Shown piece by piece: positions 1 to 9,995 of a stretch of DNA of 64,000 nt (position 1 is its first letter; each line of letters opens with the position of its first letter). This DNA is from Paenibacillus sp. OVF10 (GTDB taxonomy: Bacteria > Bacillota > Bacilli > Paenibacillales > Paenibacillaceae): contig CP094668.1 in assembly GCA_022836915.1 (NCBI GenBank), positions 6,386,001 through 6,450,000 on the forward strand, written 5' to 3'. The notes beneath the pieces were generated by a model, which did no database searches, was not told the origin of the DNA, and worked only from the letters and a program-made list of their open reading frames with translations. The translations under genes and the position numbers were made by a program.

Positions 1-300
1 GCCCATGCTTGCTGCCATCCCTACGCAAATGGTAGATACATCCGGCTTGATAAATTGCATCGTATCGTATATACCCATCCCTGCGGTGACAGAACCACCA
101 GGTGAGTTAATGTACAAGCTGATATCCTTCTCAGGATCGTCGGCTGCCAAAAACAAAAGCTGTGCTATGACAAGATTGGCTACATCGTCATCAATCGCAC
201 TGGTTAGAAAGATAATGCGATCTTTCAGCAAACGTGAATATATATCGTAAGACCGCTCGCCTCGATTGGTTTGTTCTATAACCATTGGCACCAGACTCAT
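1..300 (-). CDS. clpP: ATP-dependent Clp protease proteolytic subunit ClpP (5' part only)
   Basis: This is the N-terminal 100 residues of ClpP, the serine protease ring that works with Clp ATPases such as ClpX in cytosolic protein quality control. The reading begins MSLVPMVIEQTNRGERSYDI, very close to Bacillus ClpP, and continues through YINSPGG to GMAASMG, so the window ends two residues after the nucleophile Ser98. The catalytic His and Asp lie outside. An AAAGAGG ribosome site sits about 9 nt before the ATG. The gene lies downstream of tig on the same strand, the usual tig-clpP order, and it has its own promoter candidate. Confidence 0.97.
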   Translation of the reverse strand, partial: MSLVPMVIEQTNRGERSYDIYSRLLKDRIIFLTSAIDDDVANLVIAQLLFLAADDPEKDISLYINSPGGSVTAGMGIYDTMQFIKPDVSTICVGMAASMG

Positions 301-362
301 GAGACCAACCTCTTTTCTACATGTAATTAGACATAGGCCACCTGTAAAGCAAACCCAAATTC

Positions 363-391
363 ATTCTAACACTTTCCTGTGACAATGTCAT
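363..391 (-). promoter_or_regulatory. Candidate sigma-A promoter for clpP
   Basis: Read on the minus strand, ATGACA (386-391) and TAGAAT (363-368) are separated by exactly 17 nt, about 60 nt before the clpP start. I see no convincing CtsR box. Confidence 0.4.
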
Positions 392-610
392 TTTTCACAA
401 GAGGGGTCAGACATCCGTTTGTTTACTTTTTTAGCCTGATCATATTTAACCATGTTTTCTATGTATGTGCAAATTGAAGCCATCCTATGCCGTCTTGCCG
501 TTTTTTATTTGCATGAAGTACATAGGTATGTAAAAAGTGTACACGGATCAATAAAATTAGTGTTCATCCATATAATTACTTCATTTTCTATAAAATGGAT
601 GTCACAATTT

Positions 611-642
611 AAAAATAAGGCACGCAATAATTCACGTGCCTT
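611..642 (-). terminator. Rho-independent terminator after tig
   Basis: The stem AAGGCACG/CGTGCCTT (8 bp) with a 10-nt loop is followed on the minus strand by TATTTTT. It lies about 40 nt beyond the tig stop codon. Confidence 0.8.
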
Positions 643-679
643 ATCGTTTATTCAACTGACAAGTTGATAACAGCTTGTC

Positions 680-2020
680 TTATTTTTCGTCAGCTTCTGC
701 AACAACTTCTTCAGCTGGAGCTTCAACTGGTTCAACAACTGTGCTGTTCTCAACAAGAACGTCAATCGTTTTACGCAGTTTTACTTCATCGCGAAGGCTG
801 TCCAGGGAACCATTACCTTCGAGGATGCCACGGATCTCATCAGCAGGACGCTTGTAAGATTCAGCCATTTTCTCGAGTTCTTGATTCACTTCTTCGTCAG
901 ATACTTCAATGTTTTCCGCTTTACCTACAGCTTCAAGCACCAGGTTGTTGCGAACACGTTTGGAAGCATCTTCTTGCATTTGTCCTCTCAGGTCAGCCTG
1001 AGTCTGGCCAGAGAAGCTCAGGAACATTTCAAGGTTCATACCTTGGTTACGCAGACGGTTGTCGAAATCACGCATCATGTTTTGTACTTCGCTCTCAACC
1101 ATTGCAGCAGGAATGTCCACTTCAGCGTTCTCAGCCACTTTTTCTACAACTGCATTTTCTTGTGCAGCTTTGGCTTCGTCAGCTTTACGGGATTCCAATT
1201 GTGTTTTCAGGTCAGCTTTGTACTCTTCAAGTGTGTCAAATTCGCTAACATCTTTAGCAAACTCATCATCCAATGCAGGAAGTTGTTTGCGTTTGATTTC
1301 GTGAATTTTCACTTTGAATACCGCTTGTTTGCCAGCAAGTTCTGCTGCATGGTAGCTCTCTGGGAAAGTCACTTCTACGTCTTTGAAGTCGCCTGTGGAA
1401 AGACCCACAACTTGCTCTTCAAATCCAGGGATGAATGTGTTGGAACCCAGTTCCAAGGAATAACGCTCAGCTTGTCCACCTTCGAAAGGTACACCATCAA
1501 CGGAACCGTCGAAGTCGATTACTGCAACGTCGCCGTTAGCAGCGGAACCTTCGTCGATTACAACGAGTTCAGCGTGACGTTGTTGAAGACGCTCAAGTTC
1601 TTCAGCCACTTCTGCGTCAGTTACTTCACCTTTTGCTACAGCAACTTCGATTCCTTTGTACTCACCAAGAGTAACTTCAGGTTTCACAGTTACTTTTGCT
1701 TTAAACTTAAATGTTTGTCCTTTAGCGAATTGTTCAACATCTACGTCAGGACGATCAACCGGGAAAATATCCGTTTGGTCGATTGCTTCTGTATAAGCTT
1801 CAGGAAGCAAAATGTCGATTGCTTCTTGATAAAGGCTCTCTACACCAAAACGTGCTTCGAAGATGGAACGTGGTACTTTACCTTTACGGAATCCAGGTAC
1901 GTTTGCTTGTTTAACCACTTTATTAAAAGCTTTGTCGAGTGCTGCAGTTACACGATCTGCATCCACTTCAACCTCAAGAACCCCAAGGTTCTTCTCTATC
2001 TTTTCCCAAGTTGCTTTCAT
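680..2020 (-). CDS. tig: Trigger factor, ribosome-associated chaperone and prolyl isomerase
   Basis: The 446-residue protein starts MKATWEKIEKNLGVLEVEVD and has the N-terminal ribosome-binding signature GFRKGKVPRSIFEARFG (about residues 44-60). An FKBP-type PPIase domain follows (about 155-245), then a long helical C-terminal arm ending in an acidic tail. It binds at the ribosome exit tunnel and shields nascent chains. The reading frame opens upstream at a TTG, but GGAGGG lies inside that extension, so the ATG at 2018-2020 with GGAGG 11 nt before it is the start. Flanked by clpP downstream and a YsoA-like gene upstream; a good sigma-A promoter lies at 2084-2112. Confidence 0.97.
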   Translation of the reverse strand: MKATWEKIEKNLGVLEVEVDADRVTAALDKAFNKVVKQANVPGFRKGKVPRSIFEARFGVESLYQEAIDILLPEAYTEAIDQTDIFPVDRPDVDVEQFAKGQTFKFKAKVTVKPEVTLGEYKGIEVAVAKGEVTDAEVAEELERLQQRHAELVVIDEGSAANGDVAVIDFDGSVDGVPFEGGQAERYSLELGSNTFIPGFEEQVVGLSTGDFKDVEVTFPESYHAAELAGKQAVFKVKIHEIKRKQLPALDDEFAKDVSEFDTLEEYKADLKTQLESRKADEAKAAQENAVVEKVAENAEVDIPAAMVESEVQNMMRDFDNRLRNQGMNLEMFLSFSGQTQADLRGQMQEDASKRVRNNLVLEAVGKAENIEVSDEEVNQELEKMAESYKRPADEIRGILEGNGSLDSLRDEVKLRKTIDVLVENSTVVEPVEAPAEEVVAEADEK

Positions 2021-2083
2021 TGTATACTTTCCCTCCAAAATTCACATGTTCACGTAGGCAATCACGTACAAAATAACCATTTT

Positions 2084-2112
2084 AGTATAAACAAGATTAG
2101 ATTCTTTTTCAA
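2084..2112 (-). promoter_or_regulatory. Sigma-A promoter for tig
   Basis: On the minus strand TTGAAA (2107-2112) is followed after a 17-nt spacer by TATACT (2084-2089), 64 nt before the tig ATG. This is a near-consensus vegetative promoter. Confidence 0.7.
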
Positions 2113-2157
2113 GGGGAATCCCTTGATACGGTTTAAGGAAAACGTTTCCGGCCTCGA

Positions 2158-3135
2158 TTAACCGTCCAAACCGGCAGATACAAATTGTTTCATGGAACGA
2201 TAAGCCTGCTCCAGTCGAAAGCGCATCGCGCCTGTCACAGCATACATTGAGCGGGTATTTTCCTCATCATGAGAACCACCCAGACTGTCTGCAACGGTCA
2301 TATGTAGAGCTGCTGCCCATATATCTGTCATGGAATCATTTTCTTCCAGCATCGATACATAATCACGGGTTCCATACACCGCCATGACATATTGTATCCA
2401 CAGTTCCTGGGCAAAATAAAAGAGCGTAGGTTCATGAACCTCCGTCTGATCTGCCACTCGTTCCAGAATCTGAACGATTTGGATTGGGAATTCCTCTGGT
2501 CTAAGAGGCACGGTGTCGATCTCGACTTCAACCTGCTCTTCGCCTCTCGTAAACAGGATCATACCTTGAACACCTCGGCGACGCAAGGTTTGCAGCACCC
2601 GGAATTGAAGCAGAGGGTGAAGCGACTTATCTTTTAACCAACTCGTAAGTGCCTCGTCAATCTTCGGCAGATCAAGATAGGCCAGCTGCTCCAAAGCCAG
2701 CATCGTCTGTTCAGACAGCGGCTCCTCCATTACTGTGCGAAGCATCTTATCTGCATAACCATCATCCTGTTCAAGCTTCATTCGGGCATGCTGCCGTGCC
2801 ATGTCCTCCTCACTAATCTCTTCTTCCTCTTCTCGTTCTTCAAGAACGGGAGGCGAGGTTTCTTCATATTGAGGAAACGCAGCCTGAAGCCATTCAAGCA
2901 GGGCCCGCCATTCATCATAGTGGCGCTCTTCCTGTCCCTGACATTGCAGCAAAAAGTGAAGCAATTTCATCGCTTCACCATACCGTTCATTTTCAAGCAT
3001 AACTGTCAATTGAATCTGGTAATAGTCCAGCGTCTTAGGAAACAGCACAATATTGTTGTTATGCTCGGTTTCCGGGGTCGTGGATTCCTTAATGGGAGCA
3101 CCTCCTCTATATCCTGAATATCCAGTTGGAATCAA
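2158..3135 (-). CDS. YsoA-like TPR-type protein of unknown function
   Basis: A soluble, acidic, helical protein of about 310-325 residues with a strongly acidic stretch (EEREEEEEISEED, about residues 100-112). I recognise no catalytic motif. The position immediately upstream of tig on the same strand is that of ysoA in Bacillus, a tetratricopeptide-repeat protein, and the length fits; the assignment rests on synteny and architecture. The start is unclear. The frame can open at TTG 3133-3135, which has no clear ribosome site. The only strong site, GAGGAGGTG (3099-3107), lies 6 nt before an ATT codon at 3091-3093, so a rare AUU start is possible. Confidence 0.7.
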   Translation of the reverse strand: MIPTGYSGYRGGAPIKESTTPETEHNNNIVLFPKTLDYYQIQLTVMLENERYGEAMKLLHFLLQCQGQEERHYDEWRALLEWLQAAFPQYEETSPPVLEEREEEEEISEEDMARQHARMKLEQDDGYADKMLRTVMEEPLSEQTMLALEQLAYLDLPKIDEALTSWLKDKSLHPLLQFRVLQTLRRRGVQGMILFTRGEEQVEVEIDTVPLRPEEFPIQIVQILERVADQTEVHEPTLFYFAQELWIQYVMAVYGTRDYVSMLEENDSMTDIWAAALHMTVADSLGGSHDEENTRSMYAVTGAMRFRLEQAYRSMKQFVSAGLDG

Positions 3136-3274
3136 CCTAAATAGATGTATATATTAAAACGATTGTTGATCTATTTTTGAGTTCTCCTGATATTCTAACA
3201 TAACCTTAAATATAATGAAAAAAACGTTACTGCCGCCAAATATCATATACGAAAAACAGTTTAAAATAAAATGC

Positions 3275-3303
3275 TTGATATTCCTGTATGCATATGATAA
3301 AAT
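3275..3303 (+). promoter_or_regulatory. Promoter of tRNA-Arg(UCU) copy 1
   Basis: TTGATA (3275-3280), a 17-nt spacer and TAAAAT (3298-3303), ending 23 nt before the mature tRNA 5' end. Confidence 0.65.
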
Positions 3304-3326
3304 CAATTTTGCTTGAAAAAATTCAT

Positions 3327-3387
<61 letters not shown>

Positions 3388-3400
<13 letters not shown>

Positions 3401-3885
3401 TATAAAAAGAAAACTTCCTTCGGGAAGTTTTTTTGCGTTCTGGGGATGAGAACCCCAACGGTTCGTCGGAGCATTCGCTTCGTTAGCACTACTTCGCAGT
3501 CTCGACTGTAAGGAGAGTATCCCTCCTGGGACGTATAAAAAGAAAACTTCCTTCGGGAAGTTTTTTTGCGTTCTGGGGATGAGAACCCCAACGGTTCGTC
3601 GGAGCATTTGCTTCGTTAGCAACACTTCGCAGTCTCGACTGTAAGGAGAGTATCCCTCCTGGGACGTATTAAAAAGAAACTTCCTTCGGGAAGTTTTTTG
3701 CGTTCTGGGGATGAGAACCCCAACGGTTCGTCGGAGCATTCACTTCGTTAGCACTACTTCGCAGTCTCGACTGCAAGGAGAGTATCCCTCCTGGGACGTA
3801 TAAAAAGAAAACTTCCTTCGGGAAGTTTCTTTTTGCGTTCTGGGGATGAGAACCCCAACGGTTCGTCGGAGCATTCACTTCGTTA
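3388..3885 (+). repeat. Tandem array of tRNA-Arg 3' tail plus terminator (period about 133 bp)
   Basis: After the tRNA, a unit is repeated almost perfectly, with the 13-nt tRNA tail CCCTCCTGGGACG recurring at 3388, 3521, 3654 and 3786 (spacings 133, 133, 132). Each unit holds the tRNA tail, the AAACTTCC/GGAAGTTT terminator, a block around GGATGAGAACCCC and the sequence GCAGTCTCGACTG. The last unit breaks off near 3885. Only the first tail belongs to a complete tRNA. The open frames across the array are repeat artefacts, not genes. Confidence 0.9.
3411..3434 (+). terminator. Terminator of tRNA-Arg copy 1
   Basis: AAACTTCC - TTCG - GGAAGTTT followed by a T run, starting 11 nt after the tRNA 3' end. 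The hairpin is repeated in every unit of the tandem array that follows. Confidence 0.85.
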
Positions 3886-3956
3886 TATGCTCTATGTCGC
3901 TGCATTGGAGCGTCCGCATTTGCTCACTCTATAAGCAACACGTTGAAGAATCGATG

Positions 3957-4154
3957 TTCTAACGAACGCGGGACACTTTATTTGATCCAAATTCAGCATC
4001 ACTGAATTCTAACGAATCTTAGAGAGCTTATCTCACCAAATCTGGGGATTAACTCACTTATTTACACTTCATAGCCAGATTAACGTCGCTGAGGTTCGTT
4101 AGAATCTGAAAATAGCGATTTTACCCATTATAAGACCTCGTGGATTCGTTAGAG
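3957..4154. repeat. TTCTAACGAA repeat cluster
   Basis: TTCTAACGAA occurs at 3957 and 4007. Its inverse occurs as TTCGTTAGAA at 4095 and TTCGTTAGA at 4145. The intervening sequence is non-coding. The same module, with pairs of inverted copies, recurs at 52571-52719. Confidence 0.6.
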
Positions 4155-4172
4155 TTCACCGGCTAGTCGAGG

Positions 4173-4198
4173 CACCCACGGTCCATTGGGTGTTTTTT
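4173..4198 (+). terminator. Terminator-like hairpin
   Basis: CACCCA - 8 nt - TGGGTG followed directly by TTTTTT. It closes the repeat region before the MFS gene and may stop transcription running out of the tRNA locus. Confidence 0.6.
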
Positions 4199-4298
4199 CA
4201 TTTCATTGCTCAATATTGACATAGAATGTTATGCTTACGGAGTGGATTATGTAACAATCCATACATATCAACTTCTTAGGAAACAGGAGATTTTATCA

Positions 4299-5527
4299 AT
4301 GTCATCTTCAATACAGCAACACTCATCTATCCATGCCGAGGAAGAACATTCTTCGACATCCAAAAGAATCGGCCTGTTATTAGCAGGCATTATCGTCATC
4401 GCCGCTACCATGAGATCACCGATTACCGCAACGGGTCCCGTCGTGGAGATGATCCGCTCAGATACAGGTATCGGCCATACGATGGTCGGGCTTCTGACCT
4501 CACTTCCTTTGCTCGCCTTTGCAGCAGTCTCTCCTTTTGCACCGCGTCTTGCCAAACGTTTAGGACTCGAATCTGCTCTGCTATTGGCTATTATCATCGT
4601 AACCATTGGGGTGGCCTTACGCTTGTTGCCTTCCGTTCTCTCCTTATATACAGGAACCGCAATATTGGGATGCGGCATTGCATTAAGCAACGTGCTTTTG
4701 CCAAGTTTGATCAAACGTGATTTTCCATTGCGGGTAGGTATCGTCACCGGATTATACTCTGTATCCATGAACATATTTGGCGCCATCGCCTCAGGTGTCA
4801 GTGTGCCCGTAGCAGGAGCCACATCTATGGGTTGGCGTGCTTCGTTAGGTATGTGGGCCCTGTTGTCCATATTGGCGCTTCTCTTGTGGCTCCCCAGATC
4901 GCCGCAGGACGCCAGCGAATGTTATTCATAGCCACACAGAGTGAAGGGACGCCTGTACGTCTACGGACCTCTTCTCTGGCCTGGTTCATTACTTTATTTA
5001 TGGGTCTACAATCTCTAATATTCTATACAACGATTACCTGGCTTCCCGAGATTCTCGCTGAGCAAGGATTCAGCCCCACCTCAGCAGGGTGGATGCTCTC
5101 CCTGATGCAGATGGTTAGTGTACCGGCTACCTTTATCGTTCCAATCCTCGCCGGCCGAACGCGAGATCAGCGTGTTCTAACCGCGATAACGTGCTCTTCT
5201 TTAATTGTCGGGTATGCTTTATTGTTAAGTGGCATCGCTTCGCTCGTTTCCATCGGTGTCACGTTGGCAGGAATAGGTGCTGGAGCTTCATTTGGCATGG
5301 TAACGATGTTCTTCGTCCTTCGCACAAAAGATGCCAGACAAGCTGCCAGCCTGTCCGGTATGGCTCAGTCCTTCGGATATATGCTCGCAGCAGTGGGACC
5401 TTTATTGTTCGGTATGCTTCATGACTGGACAAAAGGATGGACCCTGCCGTTGCTAATACAGGTCATTCTGGCCATCGCTTTGTTAATCGCAGGGATTCAG
5501 GCCAGCAAAAATAGGATGATCGGTTAG
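4299..5527 (+). CDS. CynX/NimT-family MFS transporter (one frameshift)
   Basis: A polytopic membrane protein of about 409 residues and 12 hydrophobic helices. The first helix carries RSPITATGPV, the signature seen in the cyanate/2-nitroimidazole transporter group (CynX/NimT) of the major facilitator superfamily; the substrate is unknown. The ATG at 4299 has AGGAG about 10 nt upstream. The frame breaks at the C4 run 4892-4895. Restoring a fifth C reads LWLPQIAAGRQRMLF and joins the two halves exactly, so the gene is probably intact in the organism. It ends facing the subtilase gene, with a shared terminator between them. Confidence 0.88.
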
Positions 5528-5552
5528 TCATATAATTCATTTATATACAAAC

Positions 5553-5592
5553 AAAACGGCCCCCATCCTGCAAATCAGGATGGAGGCCGTTT
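5553..5592. terminator. Bidirectional terminator between the MFS gene and the subtilase
   Basis: A long stem, roughly ACGGCC.CCATCCTG / CAGGATGG.GGCCGT, with A and T runs on either side, placed between two convergent genes. Confidence 0.8.
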
Positions 5593-5644
5593 ATGCATAG
5601 AACAATTCCTTCATTAATTTAATCAATTTCAATGAGGAATGAAC

Positions 5645-8600
5645 TTACTTCACCTTTACCTTAATTGTGTCTGTGCTGGTAACTCCGGTTGCGTTAATTA
5701 ACTCTGCCCGATACGTATACGTGCCCGATGCTTTCCCGGACAGTGTAGTCACAGCACTTTGCGCATAAGGTGTAGCCGAACGGAGTTCTTGCGTATCGAT
5801 CAACTTATCATTTTCATAGAGACGATACTCTGTAGCGTTGGTTCCCCACCACAGGTTCATAGTCACCTTATAATTGCCATCGCCATCCCAGTTGTCGTGA
5901 GAAAGAACCGCTTTGCCTGGCGTTGCGTTGGTAACCCGAACAGTCAACGTCTGACTACGCGTTGTTCCCTTGTCGTTAGTCAGCTCAGCCACGTACGTAT
6001 ACGTGCCATTGGCTTTGCCCGTGATCTTCGTCTGAGCAAACTGCGCCCAAGGCGCGTTGTAAGTCAACTTTTGCGTATCAACCAAAACCCCATCCTCATA
6101 TAACTTGTAGCTAGTTGCGTTCTCGCCCCACCACAGGTTCATTGTAACGATATACGCGCCCTCTGGTAAGCCGTTGCCTACCCAGTTATTGTGAGACAAT
6201 ACAGGTGTACCTGGGGCCTTAGTTGCCGGAGTTTCAGGTTCGGTCTCCACGGCTTCCAATTTCAGTGCCGTATTGGCTGTACCCGAAAGCCCCTGTTGGT
6301 CTTTTACTGTAAGGTCAACAGCATACTCGCCTGCTTCAATCCCCTCCAAAGGAAGGCTGAAGCTGCCATCAGCTTGTACTTCAAAGACTCCTTCTTTATA
6401 AAGCGATCCATCCTCTTTTTCACAACATACGTTGCTTCCAGGGAAGCTGCCGGATCAAACGTGATGTCCCATCCGCTGGCAAGCGCAGGAGCTACACGGA
6501 AGTACAAGTCCTCCACGCTACCATTAAGAACAGCAGACTCATCCTCTTTGAACTCTAACGCTTCTGGTGCAGTTACAGCCGGAGCTGTCTTTTTCACCAA
6601 AAATGGCGAAGTGTCTTCCTTATAGGTTTTGCCGTCCGTACCAATGGTAGTGATGTCTACCGTATATAAACCATCCGGAATCTCAGTCACTTCATCGGTT
6701 GTGTAATCTGCATATGAGCCGTCCCAAGCAAGGTTGTATCTTGCATTGGCATTGAAGTTAAAATAGTTACCAAAGATGGAGCCGATATAACCATCTTGAT
6801 AATATCCGCCTTCCGGATTAAGACCATCATAGATCTCAATCAGGGCAAATGTCATTGGATTATAGAATTCCATCGCTACATTAAGGGTATCCAACGTACC
6901 ATCAGCCTTCAATGGATAGTGGAATGGATTTTTTCAGTGCCTTTTACGGTTTCAATATATTTAACTCCAGTCAACGTAACGTTGAAATGAGCAACATATG
7001 GCACCGTAAAGGTATTGGTTCCGTTCGACAACTCGATGTATCCTTGTGCTTCTGTAGTCGCAGTAACCCCTCGTGGTACGGTGATTGTTACTGCAAGTTC
7101 TTCCTCACCATTCAGTGTGAAGGAACTCTTGTCTACCGCAACGGATACACCAGCAACATTACGAGTTGGATTCACATTTACGGTGTAATCCCCTCCACTA
7201 CCATTCAGCGCTTCAACTTTAATCGTTTTGGTAATCGTCTTTTCATCTGTGCTCAGGAAATTACCGTAGTTGATGCTTCCAGTAATATTTTCTTTTTCAA
7301 CAACAGAGCCACTTTCTGTGTATTGAGTTACATCAAGCACTTTGACAAAAGCAGCAGGATCGATGGTGTTTACAGCCTGAATGCGGCCAGCACCTTGATC
7401 AAATACATCAAACTTGGTTGTATCCAGCACCTTACTATTGTTCATGAGCGCAACTTTGATATCAAATGGCGTCCAGTCCGGATGTTTCTCAATCAACAGC
7501 GCAATCAGACCTGCTACATGAGGTGTAGCCATACTTGTACCTGATTTACGATCATAAGCTTGTGCGTAATCTGCATCTGGCTCATCCTTGCCGTAGGCGG
7601 GAATCGTAGACAGAATGCTTGTACCCGGTGCAACAATATCCGGTTTGATATCCAGTGTTACTTTTGCAGGTCCACGTGAACTCGATGAATTCATTTCATC
7701 GCCCGGAGTTTGGGAACGTTCAAAGTCACTAAAACTCACTTCAACGGTTTGGCCTGCGTCCAGTTCAGCCTTGATCACATCTCCATCTTCCTTGGACATG
7801 CTCAGTGTTGGAATGAGCTCAAAGTTATCGCCCAGACTTACACCGATTGGGCCCGGAATGTTGTTATATACAATAACAGCCACGGCTCCAGCCGCTTTTG
7901 CATTGGCGATTTTCTCTACAAATGCGAGTTCACCACGCTGTATTAATGCCACTTTACCTGTAAAATCCTTGCCTTCAAAATCAGTTGGCTTACCCAGTGC
8001 TGCAAATTCAAGCTCATATTTTCCTGTCAAAACAGTTTCAGGGTCTGCTGACAGGCTCCATCCCATCAGATCCAGACGGTAAACCGACTCTGTAATAGCC
8101 AGTGGAGCTTCAGTCGGAGCAATTACAGACTCTTCTTCCACAGGAGCAGCTTCTGGAGAAGCTTCCACCGGTGCAGAAGGTGATCCAGATGGAGTATTTT
8201 CTTCCGTTGTAGCTTCTTCTACATTCGGAACTCCAGCTTCGTCAGAAACCGCATCTTCTACAGCTGCTGCACTTTCTTCAATAGCAGTTGCGGGTACACC
8301 TTGCTCTGAAACTTCAGGTGTATCTGTTCCAGGTGCCGTCCCCAGTTCAGGAGATGGTTCAACCTCTGGCAGAGGTTGTTGTTCAGGTAGGGTCTCTTCG
8401 CCTTCCTCACCGATCCAGAAATGAGTATCGGCTGTAATCAGCTGGCTAGGTCCTGTAGAGTTACCTACCGTAATGGCCATTGCAGACGCACCCGGAGAAC
8501 CGAGTGTATAACGGTTAGGTCCACTGTTACCACTTGCTACAACCGCTGTCACACCAGACAACATCGCATTGTTCAGGGCAACAGAAGTGATATAACTCGG

Positions 8601-9602
8601 GTCGTTGGCTGCGTTACCTAACGAGAGATTGATTACGTCCATGCCATCTTCAACAGAACGATCAATTCCGCCCAGTACCCATGAGGTTTGACCACTACCA
8701 TACGGTCCAAGTACACGGTAAGCATAAATATCCGCTTCTGGAGCAACACCAACAATGCCGTAGTCCCCTGCTTCACGAGCAGCAATCGTACCTGCTACGT
8801 GCGTACCGTGGGAGGTGTAATAGGCGCTTCCAGTAGCATTGAACTCAGGTTCGCCCGAAGCTTTCCATTCCTGATATGTTGCTTCATACGGGTCATTGTC
8901 GTTTCCAACAAAGTCCCATCCGCCTTTGTAAGCTTCCTGCAAATTAGGATGTTCATAGTCAATGCCTGTATCAATGACTCCGACTTTGATGCCATTTCCT
9001 TTGTAACCCAGATCCCATACTTCAGGTGCACCAATAAAAGGCGCTGTGTCTTTCATGTACGGGTTCACTTCATCTGTCTCTGGCGCTATTGTAACTTCAA
9101 GGTCAGGATATACACTGACCACGCCAGGTATTTGAAGCAATTGTCCCACCTGGTTTCCTTTAAGCTCAATCGCTACACCATTCAGGGCATATGCATATTC
9201 TTCCAATACTTCATGTTTGATTTTCTTCTGAGTGAGGCTATGTACAAATGACTGTTGTTGTTGCTCAACTTGAGTCACAGCCTTTGTTTCCATAGAGGAG
9301 GTAAAAGATTTTCCGGAGAGGGTTGATTCACCTTGCGCTACTGCAACAGGTTTATTGGAAAGCTCAACGATCACTCGGGTGTTCTCTCCACCCAGACCTT
9401 CCAAGCTTTTATCCAAAAATGGATCTGCGGCAAGTTTTGCTTCCCGTCCTGCAAGAATCTCTCTCCATTGTTTGGCTTCGGCCGTACTTGGTAAATTCTC
9501 AAGTTGAATACCTGAATCTGCGGGAGCGGCTCCAGCCGCGGGGAGAATAATGGAAAAGACCATCAGAACACTTAATAACGTGGATATTAATCGTTTACTC
9601 AA
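5645..9602 (-). CDS. Large secreted S8 family serine peptidase (subtilase) with PA domain and C-terminal repeats (two frameshifts)
   Basis: About 1319 residues. A TTG start (9600-9602) has AAGGAGG about 10 nt upstream and is followed by a signal peptide ending near AAGAAPA. Order: an I9-type propeptide; the catalytic domain with Asp211 (VIDTGID), His265 (SHGTHVAG) and Ser690 (GTSMATPHVAG); an acidic Pro/Glu-rich insert (about 400-505) and a PA domain (about 520-620), both lying between the His and Ser blocks; then beta-sandwich modules. Two final repeats of about 95 residues share VLSH.NW and TMNLWWG, a module known from Paenibacillus chitinases. Frames break at T6 6929-6934 and T5 6416-6420, and restoring one base at each gives a continuous protein. 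It probably degrades extracellular protein. Confidence 0.92.
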
Positions 9603-9995
9603 GGCTTTGCCCCTCCTTTTAAATGTGAATACCTCACCAAATGATGGGTTCCTGCTGTTTGTGCGTACTGCAATACACACTCCAATTTCACCACCTATCT
9701 GCAAGAAGATTGACCCTTGGTAAATTATTCTATCAAAATACCACATTTTCCTTCTAAATACTTACAAATATGATATAGAAATTACTTATATGGGTCTTGA
9801 GTACGATAAAAATATCCATTTGTAATTATTTGTCGTTTGAATATTTCATTTTTAAAATAATGCATCAAAAAAAGACCAAGAGCCTCTTTATCCGAAAGAG
9901 ATTCCTGGTGTATAGGGGAAGCGTGGTTAGTATACAAAGGATCGCGATAATTCGTTTAACATCAATAAAAATTGCTACATATCGCAAAATTCTAG
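9603..9995. other. Non-coding stretch upstream of the subtilase
   Basis: AT-rich and without a convincing gene. It must contain the subtilase promoter, but I find no clear -35/-10 pair. A short stem (TTGC...GCAA followed by TTTTT on the minus strand, near 9970-9990) could weakly terminate the methyltransferase gene. Confidence 0.4.

Noticed and set aside
881..2161. Long plus-strand open frame (426 codons)
   Set aside because: It is the reverse shadow of tig, which has clear family motifs, promoter, ribosome site and terminator on the other strand. The shadow is Phe/Cys/Ser-rich without a start signal.
4299..9602. True pseudogenes for the MFS and subtilase genes
   Set aside because: Each break is repaired by one base in a homopolymer and no other decay is visible, as at many other genes in the window; sequencing error is the simpler explanation.
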